DNA of 64,000 nt from Planomonospora parontospora (GCA_014647935.1 BMQD01000002.1:434001-498000), one strand, 5' to 3'. Positions 24,953 through 34,668 are shown, numbered from the stretch's first letter. A program made the numbers and translations. Notes: generated from the letters alone by a model not told the origin.

Positions 24953-25990
24953 ATGAGCATCCCTGGCATCGACCGGACCCGCCTGGTCGCGTGGATGGCC
25001 CGCCACGTCCCCGACGCGGAGGAGCCCACCGAGATCGCGCTGATCTCGGGAGGCCGGTCCAACCTGACGTACCGGGTCGAGACGCCGGGCCGCAGGCTGG
25101 TCCTGCGCCGCCCGCCCCTTGGCCACGTCCTGCCCACGGCCCACGACATGCGCAGGGAGTGGCGGGTCGTCTCCGCGCTCGCGCCGACCCCCGTGCCGGT
25201 GCCCGAGCCGGTCGCCCTCTGCACCGACGAGGACGTGATCGGCGCCCCCTTCTACCTGATGGCCCACGTCGAGGGCGAGGCCCTGCGCGCCCGCGGTCAG
25301 GCCGACCTGGCGCCGGCCCAGGCCAGGGCGCTGTCGGAGCGGCTCGCCGAGGTGCTCGCCGCGATCCACGCCGTCGACTACGAGGCGGTCGGCCTGCGCG
25401 GCTTCGGTCGGCCGGAGGGCTACCTGGCGCGCCAGCTGGAGCGCTGGGGACAGCAGTGGGAGCGCTCGAAGACCCGCGAGCTCGCCGAGTACGACGAGCT
25501 CGTCGCCCGCCTGCGCGAACGCCTCCCCGACCGGCCGTCCGCCGCTCTCGTGCACGGCGACTACCGCCTGGACAACACGCTGGTACGGCTGGTGCCCGGC
25601 GCGGACCCGCAGATCCGGGCCGTGGTCGACTGGGAGATGTCCACCTTGGGCGACCCCGTCGCCGACCTCGGCCTCACCCTGACCTACTGGCACGACCCCG
25701 GTGACGGCGCGCGCTCCTCCGTCCCGGTGGCGGGCGACGTCACGCTCACCCCCGGCTTCCTGGACGCGAAGGGGTTCGCCGCCCACTACGCGAAGGTGTC
25801 CGGGGCCGACCTGAGCGACCTGGACTTCTACCTGGCCTTCGGCAACTTCAAGCTCGCCGTGATCCTGGAGGGCATCCACGCGCGCTTCGTCCAAGGCAAG
25901 ACGGTCGGCGAGGGCTTCGGCGACCTGGGCGCCTCCGTCCCCGTCCTGGTCGCGCGGGCCCACCGGGCGCTGGACGAGCGCCCGGCCTGA
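24953..25990 (+). CDS. Aminoglycoside-phosphotransferase-like kinase (FadE36/ACAD10 type)
   Basis: The 345-aa protein has an APH kinase fold: GGRSNLTYRV (glycine loop, 33-42), LVLRRPP (ATP-binding Arg/Lys position), HGDYRLDN (catalytic loop, Asp near residue 203) and VVDWEMSTLGDP (metal site). This variant is found in proteins fused to or co-encoded with acyl-CoA dehydrogenases and may phosphorylate hydroxy-acids before dehydration. An antibiotic role is unlikely. It is 17 bp from the MocR stop codon, with an AT-rich TTCTAATAG stretch that may be a -10 region. Not in the MocR operon for certain. Confidence 0.88.
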   Translation: MSIPGIDRTRLVAWMARHVPDAEEPTEIALISGGRSNLTYRVETPGRRLVLRRPPLGHVLPTAHDMRREWRVVSALAPTPVPVPEPVALCTDEDVIGAPFYLMAHVEGEALRARGQADLAPAQARALSERLAEVLAAIHAVDYEAVGLRGFGRPEGYLARQLERWGQQWERSKTRELAEYDELVARLRERLPDRPSAALVHGDYRLDNTLVRLVPGADPQIRAVVDWEMSTLGDPVADLGLTLTYWHDPGDGARSSVPVAGDVTLTPGFLDAKGFAAHYAKVSGADLSDLDFYLAFGNFKLAVILEGIHARFVQGKTVGEGFGDLGASVPVLVARAHRALDERPA

Positions 25991-26121
25991 CCCTCCGTAC
26001 GCACTCCGCGCGAATCCCGGGGCGGTGGTCCGGGGCGGGGTACGGCGGCGCGGACCCGGGGCGGGACGGGTACGGCGCGGACCCCGGGGCGGTGCCGGGC
26101 GGGGCGCGGCGCCGGACGGCC
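25991..26121. other. GC-rich low-complexity gap
   Basis: The gap between two convergent genes holds irregular repeats of CGGGGCGG and GGTACGGCG. No gene, hairpin with clear stem, or RNA is seen. It may act as a transcription boundary. Confidence 0.5.
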
Positions 26122-26514
26122 TCAGGCGGCCTCCGGCGAGCGCGCCGCGCGCCGGCGGGCCCGGTACGCGGTGAGCGGCACGCCGAGGGCGGCGAGCGAG
26201 GTGATGGTGGCCAGCGCGGTCAGCACCCGGTACACCGTGAACGCGCCCGTCATGAAGAACGCCTCGCTGACCAGGATGCCCAGCGCGACGCTGAGCGCCA
26301 CCGTGAGCGCGATGCTCTCCATGGCGTCCCCGGTGTGGTCGCGCGGGGCGAGCAGCGGCCGGAACAGCGCCAGCACGGCGGCTCCCGGACAGGTGAGCAG
26401 GAAGACCACCGTGACGGTGACGCGCAGCGGAGCGCCGCCGGGAGTCTCGGTCGTGAGCAGGGCCAGCCAGCCGGAGGAGGCGAGCAGCAGGAGCGGCCAG
26501 CGTATGGTGTTCAT
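26122..26514 (-). CDS. Small four-helix membrane protein of the polysaccharide locus
   Basis: The 130-aa protein has about four membrane helices and a basic C-terminus (YRARRRAARSPEAA). Central residues LLTCPGAAVLALFRPLLAPRD resemble the DUF1616-type start of actinomycete polysaccharide clusters. It is the last gene of the locus and starts 28 bp after the stop codon of the giant glycosyltransferase. A similar protein begins the locus at 41144. Function unknown; a chaperone or subunit for the polymer machinery is possible. Confidence 0.7.
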   Translation of the reverse strand: MNTIRWPLLLLASSGWLALLTTETPGGAPLRVTVTVVFLLTCPGAAVLALFRPLLAPRDHTGDAMESIALTVALSVALGILVSEAFFMTGAFTVYRVLTALATITSLAALGVPLTAYRARRRAARSPEAA

Positions 26515-26542
26515 CGGTTGCCTCCAGCGCGGAGCCCCGCCG

Positions 26543-29500
26543 TCACGGGGTCGCCGCCGCTCTCTTCGGGATCAGTTCGTAGACGGCGCCCCCGGAGTTG
26601 CGGACGAGCACCCGGAACCGGTCGGACGCCTCGATCCCCCGGCGCAGCCGGTCGATCGTGCCCTTCGGGAAGATGCCCGCCGTCTCGATGGCGGCCTTCT
26701 GCGCGCGGTTGAGCACCAGGTAGGCCTTGCCGCCCGGCGGCACGCTCGACATGAGGCCGATGAGCGACGGCACCGGGTCCTGCACCAGCTCCACCCGGGT
26801 GGGCACGTACTTCGGCATCCCGGGGGCGGCGTCGCGCGAGCGGGGCAGCTCGTCCAGCCAGCTGTGCTGGTAGCGCTCGTAGTAGTCGTAGGCGGCGGGC
26901 AGGAAGAACGTGGGCGCCACGATGAGCGACCCCTCCGGCGCCGCGCGGTGCACCGCGCGCACGAGCCGGACCTCGTCCTGGGTGAAGTAGTTGGACTGCT
27001 CCTTGCCGTAGTTGCCGAAGAAGAAGCCGGTGACCATGAGCATGAGGACCAGGGGCAGGATCAGGACGCGGACGAAGGTCCGGCGGGCGGGCAGGAACAG
27101 CGCGGCGGCCAGGAACGCGCTGAGCGGGAGCGTGAACAGGTAGATGCGGAACATGATCTCCCCGCCGTAGCTCCCCGCGGCGAGGAACAGCAGCGGGCTG
27201 AGCCCGATCACCAGCAGGGGCAGGCCCGGCCGCCTGAGCCAGCGGCGGCGCAGCAGGGCGCCGCCGGCGGCGAGCAGCCACAGCCCCGCGGAGAGCGCGC
27301 GGTCGGCGTAGGCGACGATCACCTGTCCGGGGGCGGCGGTGCCGAGGGAGAGGAGGCCGTCGTCCAGGTTGCCGCCGGCGTCGCCGAGCGACTCCACGAT
27401 GTCGCTGAACCGGGCCTCCAGGAGCTGCCAGGCGGCCACGGCGTCCCACACCAGCACGGTGAACCCGGTGAACAGCAGGATGCCCAGGTTGCGGTGGCGC
27501 CGCAGTACGGACAGGGCGGCCAGTCCGGCCACCAGCATGAGCGGCGTCAGCTGGTGGGAGGAGGCGATCGCCACGATCGGGAGGGCCAGCAGGATCGTCC
27601 AGACCAGGCGCCTGCGCGTGCCGGAGACGGGCGGGGGCTCCGCGCCCAGCCCCTCGGGGTCGTCGCCCGCCCTGATCGGCCCGCGCCGGAAGCGCCGCAC
27701 CACGACGACCAGCACGGTCAGGTAGAGGACCAGGGTGGTGGCCTGCGGCGAGAAGTAGTCCTGGCCCACCCAGGAGCAGGAGAAGTAGACCCAGACCGCG
27801 CCCCACACCAGCTGCCGGTTGCGCGTCACCGTGCGGAACAGCAGCAGCAGCGGGAGCAGCATCGCGGTGTTGAAGACGGCGGGCCCCCACGCGGCGATGC
27901 CGAGGGCGTCCGGCAGCCCGGCGGCCTCCGTCATCATCGCGAAGAACGAGAAGAAGCCCGGCCACTGGTGGTAGGCGGCCAGCGGGCTGAGCTCCGGGTC
28001 CGTGGCGCCGTGCCGGATCAGGTAGTCGATGACGGAGACGTGCTTCCACGCCCAGGAGTAGCGCAGCGAGGGGTAGAGCAGCGCGGGGGTCGCGTGCAGG
28101 ACCGCGATCAGCACCAGGGTGTAGCCCGCGTGCCAGAGCTCCAGGGCCTTCCGGTCGCCGAGCAGCGCGACGAACCCGATGATCATGACCGCGACCGCGA
28201 TCCAGAACAGGGCGGGCAGGACGGTGATCAGCCCCAGGTCGGTCATCCGGTCGAGGTCGACCTCGCGCAGGGAGAGCCCCCACAGCACGGTGGCGACCGG
28301 CAGCGCCGTCCGGGAGAGGAACCACGTCCACTGGCCCGTCTCCCGCGGAGTCCCGTCGGCCCGCGTCGTGCGCAGCCTCCCGCTCACGTAGCCGGCGTTG
28401 GCCGCCGCCATGCCCAGGAGCATCACGAGCAGGGCCTTCCACCCCTTGATGTCCGCCGGCCCGGTGAAGGTGACCGCGCGGAACACCGCCCGGGGCAGGC
28501 CGTTCCGGACCGGTGCCAGGTGGGCCAGGAGCCCCTCCCACCCGTTGGTGCGACGCCCCACGTCCGCCTGCGACCGGCCCTCGGCGGCGCACCGGGCCAG
28601 AAAGTAGGCCAGGCGGGAGCGCCGCTCGGGCACGTCCAGCCGTACCACCGCCGAAGGCTCGTGGAGCAGCTTCGCGCCGGGCCGCAGGTCGAGCAGGCGG
28701 GAGCGGAGCTCGGTCTTCACACCGCCCGCGGGCTCGGCGGAGATCTCCTCGGGGCGCTGGTCGGGCTCCTCGGGGAACCCCCCGGCCTCGGCCAGCGCCT
28801 CCCGCCGGAACGACAGGGCGCCGCCGTACAGGTCGTCGACGCGGTCCGGCTGGATGCGGGAACCCGTGAACGGCACCCCCAGCACCCAGGCCAGTTCGGC
28901 GGGGAACCAGTCGGGCCTGCCCGAGCTCCAGCGCAGCGCCACCCTGCCGCGGACCGCGACCACGTCGTGGTCGGCGTACGGCTCCAGCAGCGCCGCCGAC
29001 CAACCCGGTTCGGGAGCGGAGTCGCCGTCGAGGAAGGCGACGACGTCCCCCCGGACGCGGGCCAGCCCCAGGTTGCGGGCGGAGGCCGCGCCGGCGGCCT
29101 CCTGTTCCCGCACCACGGTGATCTCCCCGGCCCCGTCGGTCCCGCAGAGTTCGGCCTCGGCCCACTCGGCCAGCTCGGGGGAGCGGTCCACGACCAGGAC
29201 GATCTCCTCGGGGGCCGGCTCCTGGGCCCGCAGCGCCTTGACCGTGACGGCCAGGCGGAACCGCGACTGCGCGGGGCCCGCGACGACGACGACCGACAGC
29301 GACGGGACGACCGTCTCGCCGGGCGGGGTCTCCTCCTGCTCGGGCGCGGTCTTCTCCAGCTCCGGCTCCCCGCGGGCGGCCGGGATCTTCGGGACGGGCA
29401 CCCGCCAGACGACGGTGGGCGCGCCGTCGCTCACACCGCCCCGCCCGACCGGCACGACGGTGATCGTCTCCGCGGAGATCCCGTCTCCGGAGACCTCGTC

Positions 29501-29881
29501 CGCGGTCTCCGGGACGTCCTCCCCGCCGGAGCCGCCGGAGCCGCCGGAGCCGTCGGGTTCGCCGGAGCCGTCGGGTTCGCCGAGTCCGCCGGAGTCGTCA
29601 GGTCCGGTTCCGCGCTCCGCGGAGGGCCCGTCATCCCGGGCCCTCCGGTCAGGTGCGCTTCCCGCCGGGCTCCCGCCGCCGGGCTCGGCCGCGGGTCCGG
29701 CCATGGACTCGACCGCGGACTCGACCGCGGACTCGACCGCGGACTCGACCGCGGGCCCGGCTCCGGGCTCACCGGGCTCGGAGGGCTCGGAGGGCTCGAC
29801 CGCGGTGGAGGCCGGGCGCCTCATCGGTCGGGTGATCACCTCGTCGATCACCTCTTCAGCCTGCTTGCCCTCCACACGCAC
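26543..29881 (-). CDS. Giant GT2 glycosyltransferase fused to polytopic membrane domain
   Basis: An unusually long protein of 1112 aa. Residues 1-190 are acidic low-complexity sequence with an ESAVESAVESAV repeat. Residues about 192-430 are a GT2 domain (PSLSVVVVA, EIVLVVDRSPEL, the metal motif DGD at 285-287, YGGALSFRREAL). From about 470 to 980 there are 12 or more membrane helices with loops such as HQWPGFFSFFAMM, recalling GT-C lipid-linked-sugar transferases, then a soluble extracellular tail. One polypeptide could both make and use a lipid-linked sugar. Start is GTG 29881 or GTG 29875. It is 164 bp after the GH26-like gene. Confidence 0.8.
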   Translation of the reverse strand: MRVEGKQAEEVIDEVITRPMRRPASTAVEPSEPSEPGEPGAGPAVESAVESAVESAVESMAGPAAEPGGGSPAGSAPDRRARDDGPSAERGTGPDDSGGLGEPDGSGEPDGSGGSGGSGGEDVPETADEVSGDGISAETITVVPVGRGGVSDGAPTVVWRVPVPKIPAARGEPELEKTAPEQEETPPGETVVPSLSVVVVAGPAQSRFRLAVTVKALRAQEPAPEEIVLVVDRSPELAEWAEAELCGTDGAGEITVVREQEAAGAASARNLGLARVRGDVVAFLDGDSAPEPGWSAALLEPYADHDVVAVRGRVALRWSSGRPDWFPAELAWVLGVPFTGSRIQPDRVDDLYGGALSFRREALAEAGGFPEEPDQRPEEISAEPAGGVKTELRSRLLDLRPGAKLLHEPSAVVRLDVPERRSRLAYFLARCAAEGRSQADVGRRTNGWEGLLAHLAPVRNGLPRAVFRAVTFTGPADIKGWKALLVMLLGMAAANAGYVSGRLRTTRADGTPRETGQWTWFLSRTALPVATVLWGLSLREVDLDRMTDLGLITVLPALFWIAVAVMIIGFVALLGDRKALELWHAGYTLVLIAVLHATPALLYPSLRYSWAWKHVSVIDYLIRHGATDPELSPLAAYHQWPGFFSFFAMMTEAAGLPDALGIAAWGPAVFNTAMLLPLLLLFRTVTRNRQLVWGAVWVYFSCSWVGQDYFSPQATTLVLYLTVLVVVVRRFRRGPIRAGDDPEGLGAEPPPVSGTRRRLVWTILLALPIVAIASSHQLTPLMLVAGLAALSVLRRHRNLGILLFTGFTVLVWDAVAAWQLLEARFSDIVESLGDAGGNLDDGLLSLGTAAPGQVIVAYADRALSAGLWLLAAGGALLRRRWLRRPGLPLLVIGLSPLLFLAAGSYGGEIMFRIYLFTLPLSAFLAAALFLPARRTFVRVLILPLVLMLMVTGFFFGNYGKEQSNYFTQDEVRLVRAVHRAAPEGSLIVAPTFFLPAAYDYYERYQHSWLDELPRSRDAAPGMPKYVPTRVELVQDPVPSLIGLMSSVPPGGKAYLVLNRAQKAAIETAGIFPKGTIDRLRRGIEASDRFRVLVRNSGGAVYELIPKRAAATP
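29706..29753 (-). repeat. 12-bp tandem repeat in the giant glycosyltransferase gene
   Basis: GACTCGACCGCG is repeated four times head to tail and encodes the ESAV repeats of the N-terminal linker. Such perfect short repeats can change copy number without breaking the frame. Confidence 0.75.
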
Positions 29882-30045
29882 CCTTCCCTGGGTAGTCGAC
29901 GGGAGCTAATCGTTGCCGACTTTACTCCGCGTTGCTTCGCTTTCGCCGTATCACCGCCGTACGGCCACAGAGGGCCTTGACCTGGTCCGCTCCGTGTCGC
30001 CGCGCGTCATCCGCCGGGCGCGGGCCCGGCTCCGCGACCCCTCCG

Positions 30046-31143
30046 TCAGGGGAGGGGCTGCTGGAAGTAGGGATCCTTCCCCGCCTCCGCGAACGCCTCC
30101 AGGACGCCGGGACCGGTGAGCGAGAAATCGCAGTCGTCGGCGTCGGTGTTGTTCCACTGGATGATCGCCTTGAGGTTGGGCATCCGCTTCATCGCAGCCG
30201 GGATGCCGCGGTACCAGTCGGCCCGCGCGGAGGGGTCGGCGGAGTCGCTCTCCGTCCCGTACTCGGCCAGCATCAGCGGCTTGTGGGCGAAGCCGTTCTG
30301 CTGGAACCACTCGTAGGTGGGCTGCACGGTCTCCTCGAAGCTCTGCCACTTCGCGCCCCGGCAGGTGGCGAAGTTGTAGGGGTCGTAGCTGATCCAGTCG
30401 ACGTAGTCGTCGCCCGGGTAGTACGGCTTCCAGCGGTCGCGGAACGGGTAGTAGCCGGTGACGCCCCAGACCCAGAGCGCGTTGTCCGCGCCCGCCTGCC
30501 GGAAGCGGTCGACGATGCGCTTGTAGGCCGCGATGTACTCCTCGGGGGTCTGGCCGCTCTCCTCGCGGTCCTTCTCCCCGTCGAAGCCGATCAGGACGGG
30601 CTTGCCGTACTCCTTGACCCGCTCGGCCTGGGCGTCGATGACCCGGTCGAGCTCCCCGCGCGCGATGGCGTGCCAGGGGATGTCCACGTTCCCGGCCCAG
30701 ATCGTCGACTCCCAGCCGAGGAACAGCACGCGCTCCTCGGCGAGGTCGCTCTCGTCGTCCCGGAAGAAGCGGCCCGCGTCGGTCTCGGACATGTCGTGGT
30801 AACTGATGGTGATGTCGAGTTTCCGGCCGATCCTCGACTCCATCGCCGTCACGTCGGCCACCAGCCCGCGCTCCCGGTCCGGCGGGACGTGCATCCCCCA
30901 CCAGGCCCCGCACGGCGGCACCAGGTCGGAGGTCGGCACGCAGGAGGTCGGGGTCGGCCGGACCCCCGGCACGGTCGGCGGGGGCGGCGCCGCACTGCGT
31001 TCGACGGGGGAGGCGTACATGTAGACCACGGCGGTGACGGCCAGGGCGGCCACCAGGGCCGCCACCAGCGAGATCGGAATCCACTTGGAAGGGGGCAGCC
31101 CCCGGTCGCGGCGGGCGTGCCTCCCCCTGCCGGGCATGGTCAT
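30046..31143 (-). CDS. Membrane-anchored GH26-like glycoside hydrolase
   Basis: The 365-aa protein has a signal-anchor helix (residues 22-44), a short Pro-rich linker and a TIM-barrel domain. The acid/base Glu190 lies in PVLIGFDGEKD and the nucleophile Glu294 in LMLAEYG; NALWVWGVTGYYPF and YYPGDDYVDWISYDPYN match GH26 mannanase/lichenase-type enzymes. The usual HEMNG acid/base motif reads GEKD here, so specificity may differ. It would cut or edit glycans outside the cell, fitting a length-control or release role. ATG 31143 has GGAGG five nt upstream. Confidence 0.75.
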   Translation of the reverse strand: MTMPGRGRHARRDRGLPPSKWIPISLVAALVAALAVTAVVYMYASPVERSAAPPPPTVPGVRPTPTSCVPTSDLVPPCGAWWGMHVPPDRERGLVADVTAMESRIGRKLDITISYHDMSETDAGRFFRDDESDLAEERVLFLGWESTIWAGNVDIPWHAIARGELDRVIDAQAERVKEYGKPVLIGFDGEKDREESGQTPEEYIAAYKRIVDRFRQAGADNALWVWGVTGYYPFRDRWKPYYPGDDYVDWISYDPYNFATCRGAKWQSFEETVQPTYEWFQQNGFAHKPLMLAEYGTESDSADPSARADWYRGIPAAMKRMPNLKAIIQWNNTDADDCDFSLTGPGVLEAFAEAGKDPYFQQPLP

Positions 31144-31295
31144 GTGGTCCTCCGAACGCGTGGGTCCAGCGGACCGGCTGAAGCCGACATGGGGCGATCA
31201 CTCTCCGGGCGCTCTGCTTGACTCATCAGCTCTCATGGATCATGAAGGGGGCGGGCTATGGTGAGCGTAAGGTCACGCTGCGCTGTCTTCGGTGC

Positions 31296-32537
31296 TCACA
31301 TCCGGGCGCCCGTCTCCTCCGCCGAGGCCGCGGGGGCGGACGGAGCCGGGGGCGGGCCCGGAGAGCGGGGCGGAGGCGGGCCGGCCGGCCGCACCCCCAG
31401 CCGGTCCAGCAGTACGGCGACGCGCCGCGCGCGCAACGGGTCCACCGGGAGCACGTGCCGCGTCCACCAGCGCGCGGCCTCCGGGGTGGGCCCGGCGGGC
31501 ACGAGGCCGAGATAGTCGTCCAGCGGCGGGTCGTAGACGAACCCCGGGACCACGCCGTGCCTCTCCAGTGCGGTGACGACCGCGTCGCGGTCCTCGACCA
31601 CCAGCGGCACCCGGAGCAACGGCGCCGGCGGCGACCCGGCCACGCCCCGCGCGGCCCACGGCAGCCCGCGCAGCAGCTCCACCCCGGCCAGCCGGCGTTC
31701 GCGCTCCCGGTCGACCACCCGGAAGCGGGAGCGCTGGTAGGCCCGGAGCAGCCCGCCCTGCCGCATCCGCCAGTCGTCCAGGTCGATCCGGAGCCAGTGG
31801 CCGAGCCCGTCGAGCCCGCCCGGCGCCTCCGGGTCCTCCACCGCCTCCAGGGCCGCGAGCAGTTCCTCCTCGCGCGGAGCGCAGCGGTGGCCCGTCCACT
31901 CGATCACGCCGAGCGCCTTCAGCGCCCGCCACATCGGCCGGACCAGCCCGGTCCGGTAGACCGTCTCCCGCAGCATCGGGCGGAGCGCGCCGAGGACCTG
32001 CGCGCGCGGACCGCCGTCGAGCAGGAGCCCGTCGCGCATGCGGGCCAGGGCGGGCAGCTCGCCGGGGTCCTCCACCGTGAGGAACCCGCCGGACATGGCC
32101 CTGCCGTGCTTGGCCAGGCTGAACACGCCGGCGGCGCCGAACGTGCCGGCCGGGCGGCCGTCCACCGTGGTGAGCATGGCGTGCGCGGCGTCGTCGACCA
32201 GGACCAGGCCGCGGCGGTCGCACTCGGCGCGCAGCCGGACCACCCGGTCGGGCTGGCCGTACAGGTGGGTGGTGAGCACGCCCGCCAGGCCGGTCCAGTC
32301 GACCAGGTCCGGGTCGATGTTGCCGTCGTCCGCCGAGACGGGCGCCATGACGGGCCGCAGGCCCGCTGCCAGCGCGATGAACAGCACGGTCTCGCAGTTG
32401 GTCGGGGCGATCAGCACCCGGTCTCCGGCGCCGAACCAGTGCCGCAGGGCGAGGTAGAGGCCGAACCGGGCCGAGGGCACGTGCAGGCACGCGGCCCCGA
32501 CCCGCTCACTCATGATCGATTCGAGGGTGCGGCTCAT
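31296..32537 (-). CDS. DegT/DnrJ/EryC1-like aminotransferase
   Basis: The 413-aa protein is a PLP enzyme of the sugar aminotransferase type. Visible marks are PTNCETVLFIALAAGLRPV (substrate and cofactor loop), LVDDAAHAM (Asp contacting the PLP nitrogen) and the PLP Lys in GVFSLAKHGRAMSGG. It would transfer an amino group to a keto-sugar nucleotide, supplying an amino sugar to the locus. It overlaps the FemAB-like gene upstream by ATGA. The motif around Lys departs from the commonest form, so substrate may be unusual. Confidence 0.83.
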   Translation of the reverse strand: MSRTLESIMSERVGAACLHVPSARFGLYLALRHWFGAGDRVLIAPTNCETVLFIALAAGLRPVMAPVSADDGNIDPDLVDWTGLAGVLTTHLYGQPDRVVRLRAECDRRGLVLVDDAAHAMLTTVDGRPAGTFGAAGVFSLAKHGRAMSGGFLTVEDPGELPALARMRDGLLLDGGPRAQVLGALRPMLRETVYRTGLVRPMWRALKALGVIEWTGHRCAPREEELLAALEAVEDPEAPGGLDGLGHWLRIDLDDWRMRQGGLLRAYQRSRFRVVDRERERRLAGVELLRGLPWAARGVAGSPPAPLLRVPLVVEDRDAVVTALERHGVVPGFVYDPPLDDYLGLVPAGPTPEAARWWTRHVLPVDPLRARRVAVLLDRLGVRPAGPPPPRSPGPPPAPSAPAASAEETGARM

Positions 32538-33625
32538 CGCGTCTTCAACCGTGCCCGCAGGTTCCCGTACCGCTTCATGGCCCGGTCGGCCGCGCCGTAC
32601 AGGGCGGGGCTGTCCAGGATGAACTGCCGGGCCCGGCGCACCGGCGTGCGGCGCAGCCAGTACGCCGCCGCGCCGGCCGAGCGGCGGCGCACGCATCCCT
32701 CGCTCACCGGCTCGCCCCGGCTGCGCAGCGCGTCCTTGTACTCCGAGCCGGTCCCGATCCCCAGGTCCATCGAGCGCAGCCCGGCGGCGGCGGCCGCCTC
32801 GGCCATCCTCAGGTGCTGGATCAGGCCGGGGGAGTACTTGGCGAACTCCGGGTCGTAGGCCGGGAACCAGCCGATCAGGATCGTGTCCGAGCGCAGCCCG
32901 AAGTGCCCCGCGACCGGCTTGCCGTCGCAGTAGAGCATGGACAGCGGCCCGGCGAAGTCGGGGGTGTCGATCGCGTGCAGCCGCTCGGCGAGCTCCACGA
33001 CCCAGGCCCTGCCGAACCGGTCGGGGCGGCCCATCCGCTGGTACTGCGCGGACTTCCAGCTCCGCAGCAGCCGGAACTGCTCCTCGTCGCGGACCGCGAA
33101 GTCGAAGGTCAGCTCGCCCGCGTCGCGGCCGAGCTTGCGCTCCTTGTAGAGGGTGGACTTGAGGAACTTGGGGGAGCGCTCGCGCAGCCCGTCGAGATAG
33201 GCGGCGTAGCCGTCCGCCAGGTCGAGGACCACGGCCTCCTGGCGCAGTACCTCGAACGGCTGGAACCACTTCTGCCCGTCGACCATGCAGCCGAACTCCC
33301 ACACGTGCAGCCCGCAGGCGCGCAACAGGGCCTCGGCGTCGAACTCGGCGCCCGGCGCGTGGACCACGCCCTGGCAGAGCGAGACCCAGGCGCCCAGCGC
33401 GGTGCCCACGCCGCCGGGGTGCCGCTCGAACGGGAAGAAGCCGACCGGCCCGTCCTGCTCGGAGACGACCGCGACCCGGGCCTCGGCGCAGACCTCGCCC
33501 ATCGCGACCGTGAACTCCGGGCTGAGGAAGGGGTTGCCCAGCCGCGGCGTGGCGTGCTGCATCTCGCGCCACGCGTCGATCTCGGCCTTGCCCAGCTCCC
33601 CGGGGCGGATGACGTCGATCTTCAT
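32534..33625 (-). CDS. FemAB/GNAT-like acyltransferase 1
   Basis: The 363-aa protein has the double-GNAT pattern of FemAB/BioF2-like transferases: LGNPFLSPEF (29-38), SPKFLKSTLYKERKLGR (about 152-168), LLRSWKSAQYQRMGR and GKPVAGHFGLRSDTILIGWFPAYDPEFAKYSPG (split: AGHFGLRS, FPAYDPEF, YSPG). Family members attach aminoacyl groups from tRNA or acyl groups from CoA to cell-wall or exopolysaccharide units. It is a clear paralog of the transferase at 39658. Start and stop overlap neighbours by 4 nt each, so it is tightly coupled. Confidence 0.82.
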   Translation of the reverse strand: MKIDVIRPGELGKAEIDAWREMQHATPRLGNPFLSPEFTVAMGEVCAEARVAVVSEQDGPVGFFPFERHPGGVGTALGAWVSLCQGVVHAPGAEFDAEALLRACGLHVWEFGCMVDGQKWFQPFEVLRQEAVVLDLADGYAAYLDGLRERSPKFLKSTLYKERKLGRDAGELTFDFAVRDEEQFRLLRSWKSAQYQRMGRPDRFGRAWVVELAERLHAIDTPDFAGPLSMLYCDGKPVAGHFGLRSDTILIGWFPAYDPEFAKYSPGLIQHLRMAEAAAAAGLRSMDLGIGTGSEYKDALRSRGEPVSEGCVRRRSAGAAAYWLRRTPVRRARQFILDSPALYGAADRAMKRYGNLRARLKTR

Positions 33626-34533
33626 ATGCCGCGCCCCATCCGGTGCAGGCGGCCCACGATCGCCGGAGCGGGCATGCCCGCCGTGACGGCCAGCGCCAGG
33701 TAGGCGCGCGGCTCCCAGGGGCGCCGCCGTACGGCCCTGCCGATCCAGCGCAGCGCCTGCGCGGAGCGGCCCAGCGCGGCCTCGGCGAAGGCGATCTTCC
33801 CGGCGAGCTGGGCGTAGCCGCCCGGCGCCCCGGTGAACTCCGGATAGCGCTCCAGCATCCAGCGCAGCGCCGTGGAGATCGTCTCGCTGGACTCGACGAC
33901 GGAGAAGTGCGAGGCCGTGTGCAGCCTGACCCTGACCCCCGTCTCCGGCACGTTGACGATCGGCCCAAACCGGGCGGCCCGCAGCAGCAACTCGTAGTCC
34001 TCGCCGTAGCCGCCGGGCAGCTCCTCGCTGACCAGGCCGAAGCCGCCGGTGAGCGCGTCGCGGCGCATCAGGTAGGTCGAGGGGTGCATCGAGGGCAGCT
34101 GCTTGCGCAGCAGGTCCTGCAGGGTCACCGTCGGCGTGGGCACCGACCTGGCGAAGGCCACCTCGTCGTTGAAGAGCTCGATCCCGCAGGTCGCGAAGTG
34201 GCCGCCGCCGAGCGCCGTCACCTGGGACCGGAGCCGGTGCGGCAGCCAGAGGTCGGTGTCGTCGCAGAAGGCGACCAGTTCGCCGTCGTCGAGCAGCACG
34301 CCGGTGTTGCGGGCGCCGGCGATCCCCGGCTGCCGCGTGTTGGGCGTCACCATGACCCGCCGCCCGGGACGGGAGGTCGCGAACGACTCGTCCGGGGGGC
34401 TCTGGTCGAAGACGGCGACGCAGGTGATGTCGCCCGGATAGTCCTGGCCGAGGATCGAGTCGATCGTCTCCTGGAGGAGTCCGGTGCGATTGCGGGTCGG
34501 GATCACCACGGTGATCGCCGGCCAGTCGTTCAC
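33622..34533 (-). CDS. GT2 family glycosyltransferase
   Basis: GTG 34533 is preferred (AGGA 7 nt upstream); the frame stays open to an ATG at 34668, which directly follows the flippase stop and would add a low-complexity N-terminus. The 303-aa product has ITVVIPTRNRTGLLQ, the metal motif in AFCDDTDLW, and GGYGEDYELLLRAARFG (ED acid pair), typical of inverting GT2 enzymes. It should add a sugar to the lipid-linked unit in the cytoplasm. A short helical tail with two basic segments may hold it to the membrane. Confidence 0.85.
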   Translation of the reverse strand: MNDWPAITVVIPTRNRTGLLQETIDSILGQDYPGDITCVAVFDQSPPDESFATSRPGRRVMVTPNTRQPGIAGARNTGVLLDDGELVAFCDDTDLWLPHRLRSQVTALGGGHFATCGIELFNDEVAFARSVPTPTVTLQDLLRKQLPSMHPSTYLMRRDALTGGFGLVSEELPGGYGEDYELLLRAARFGPIVNVPETGVRVRLHTASHFSVVESSETISTALRWMLERYPEFTGAPGGYAQLAGKIAFAEAALGRSAQALRWIGRAVRRRPWEPRAYLALAVTAGMPAPAIVGRLHRMGRGI

Positions 34534-34668
34534 GGCAGGTCCTTTCCTAGAACTCGGGAAACTCATGGGAACTCGGGAGGTCATGGAGGCCGGAGCGGTC
34601 CGGGCGCTCTCGGGCCCTCCGGGGACGGGATCCGGGCCGGAGGGCGGGTCGCCGGTCGTGGTCCTCAT

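Noticed and set aside
26171-29980. 1269-codon plus-strand open frame opposite the giant glycosyltransferase
   Set aside because: High GC leaves antisense frames open. The sense frame has clear GT2 and membrane motifs, while this one has none.
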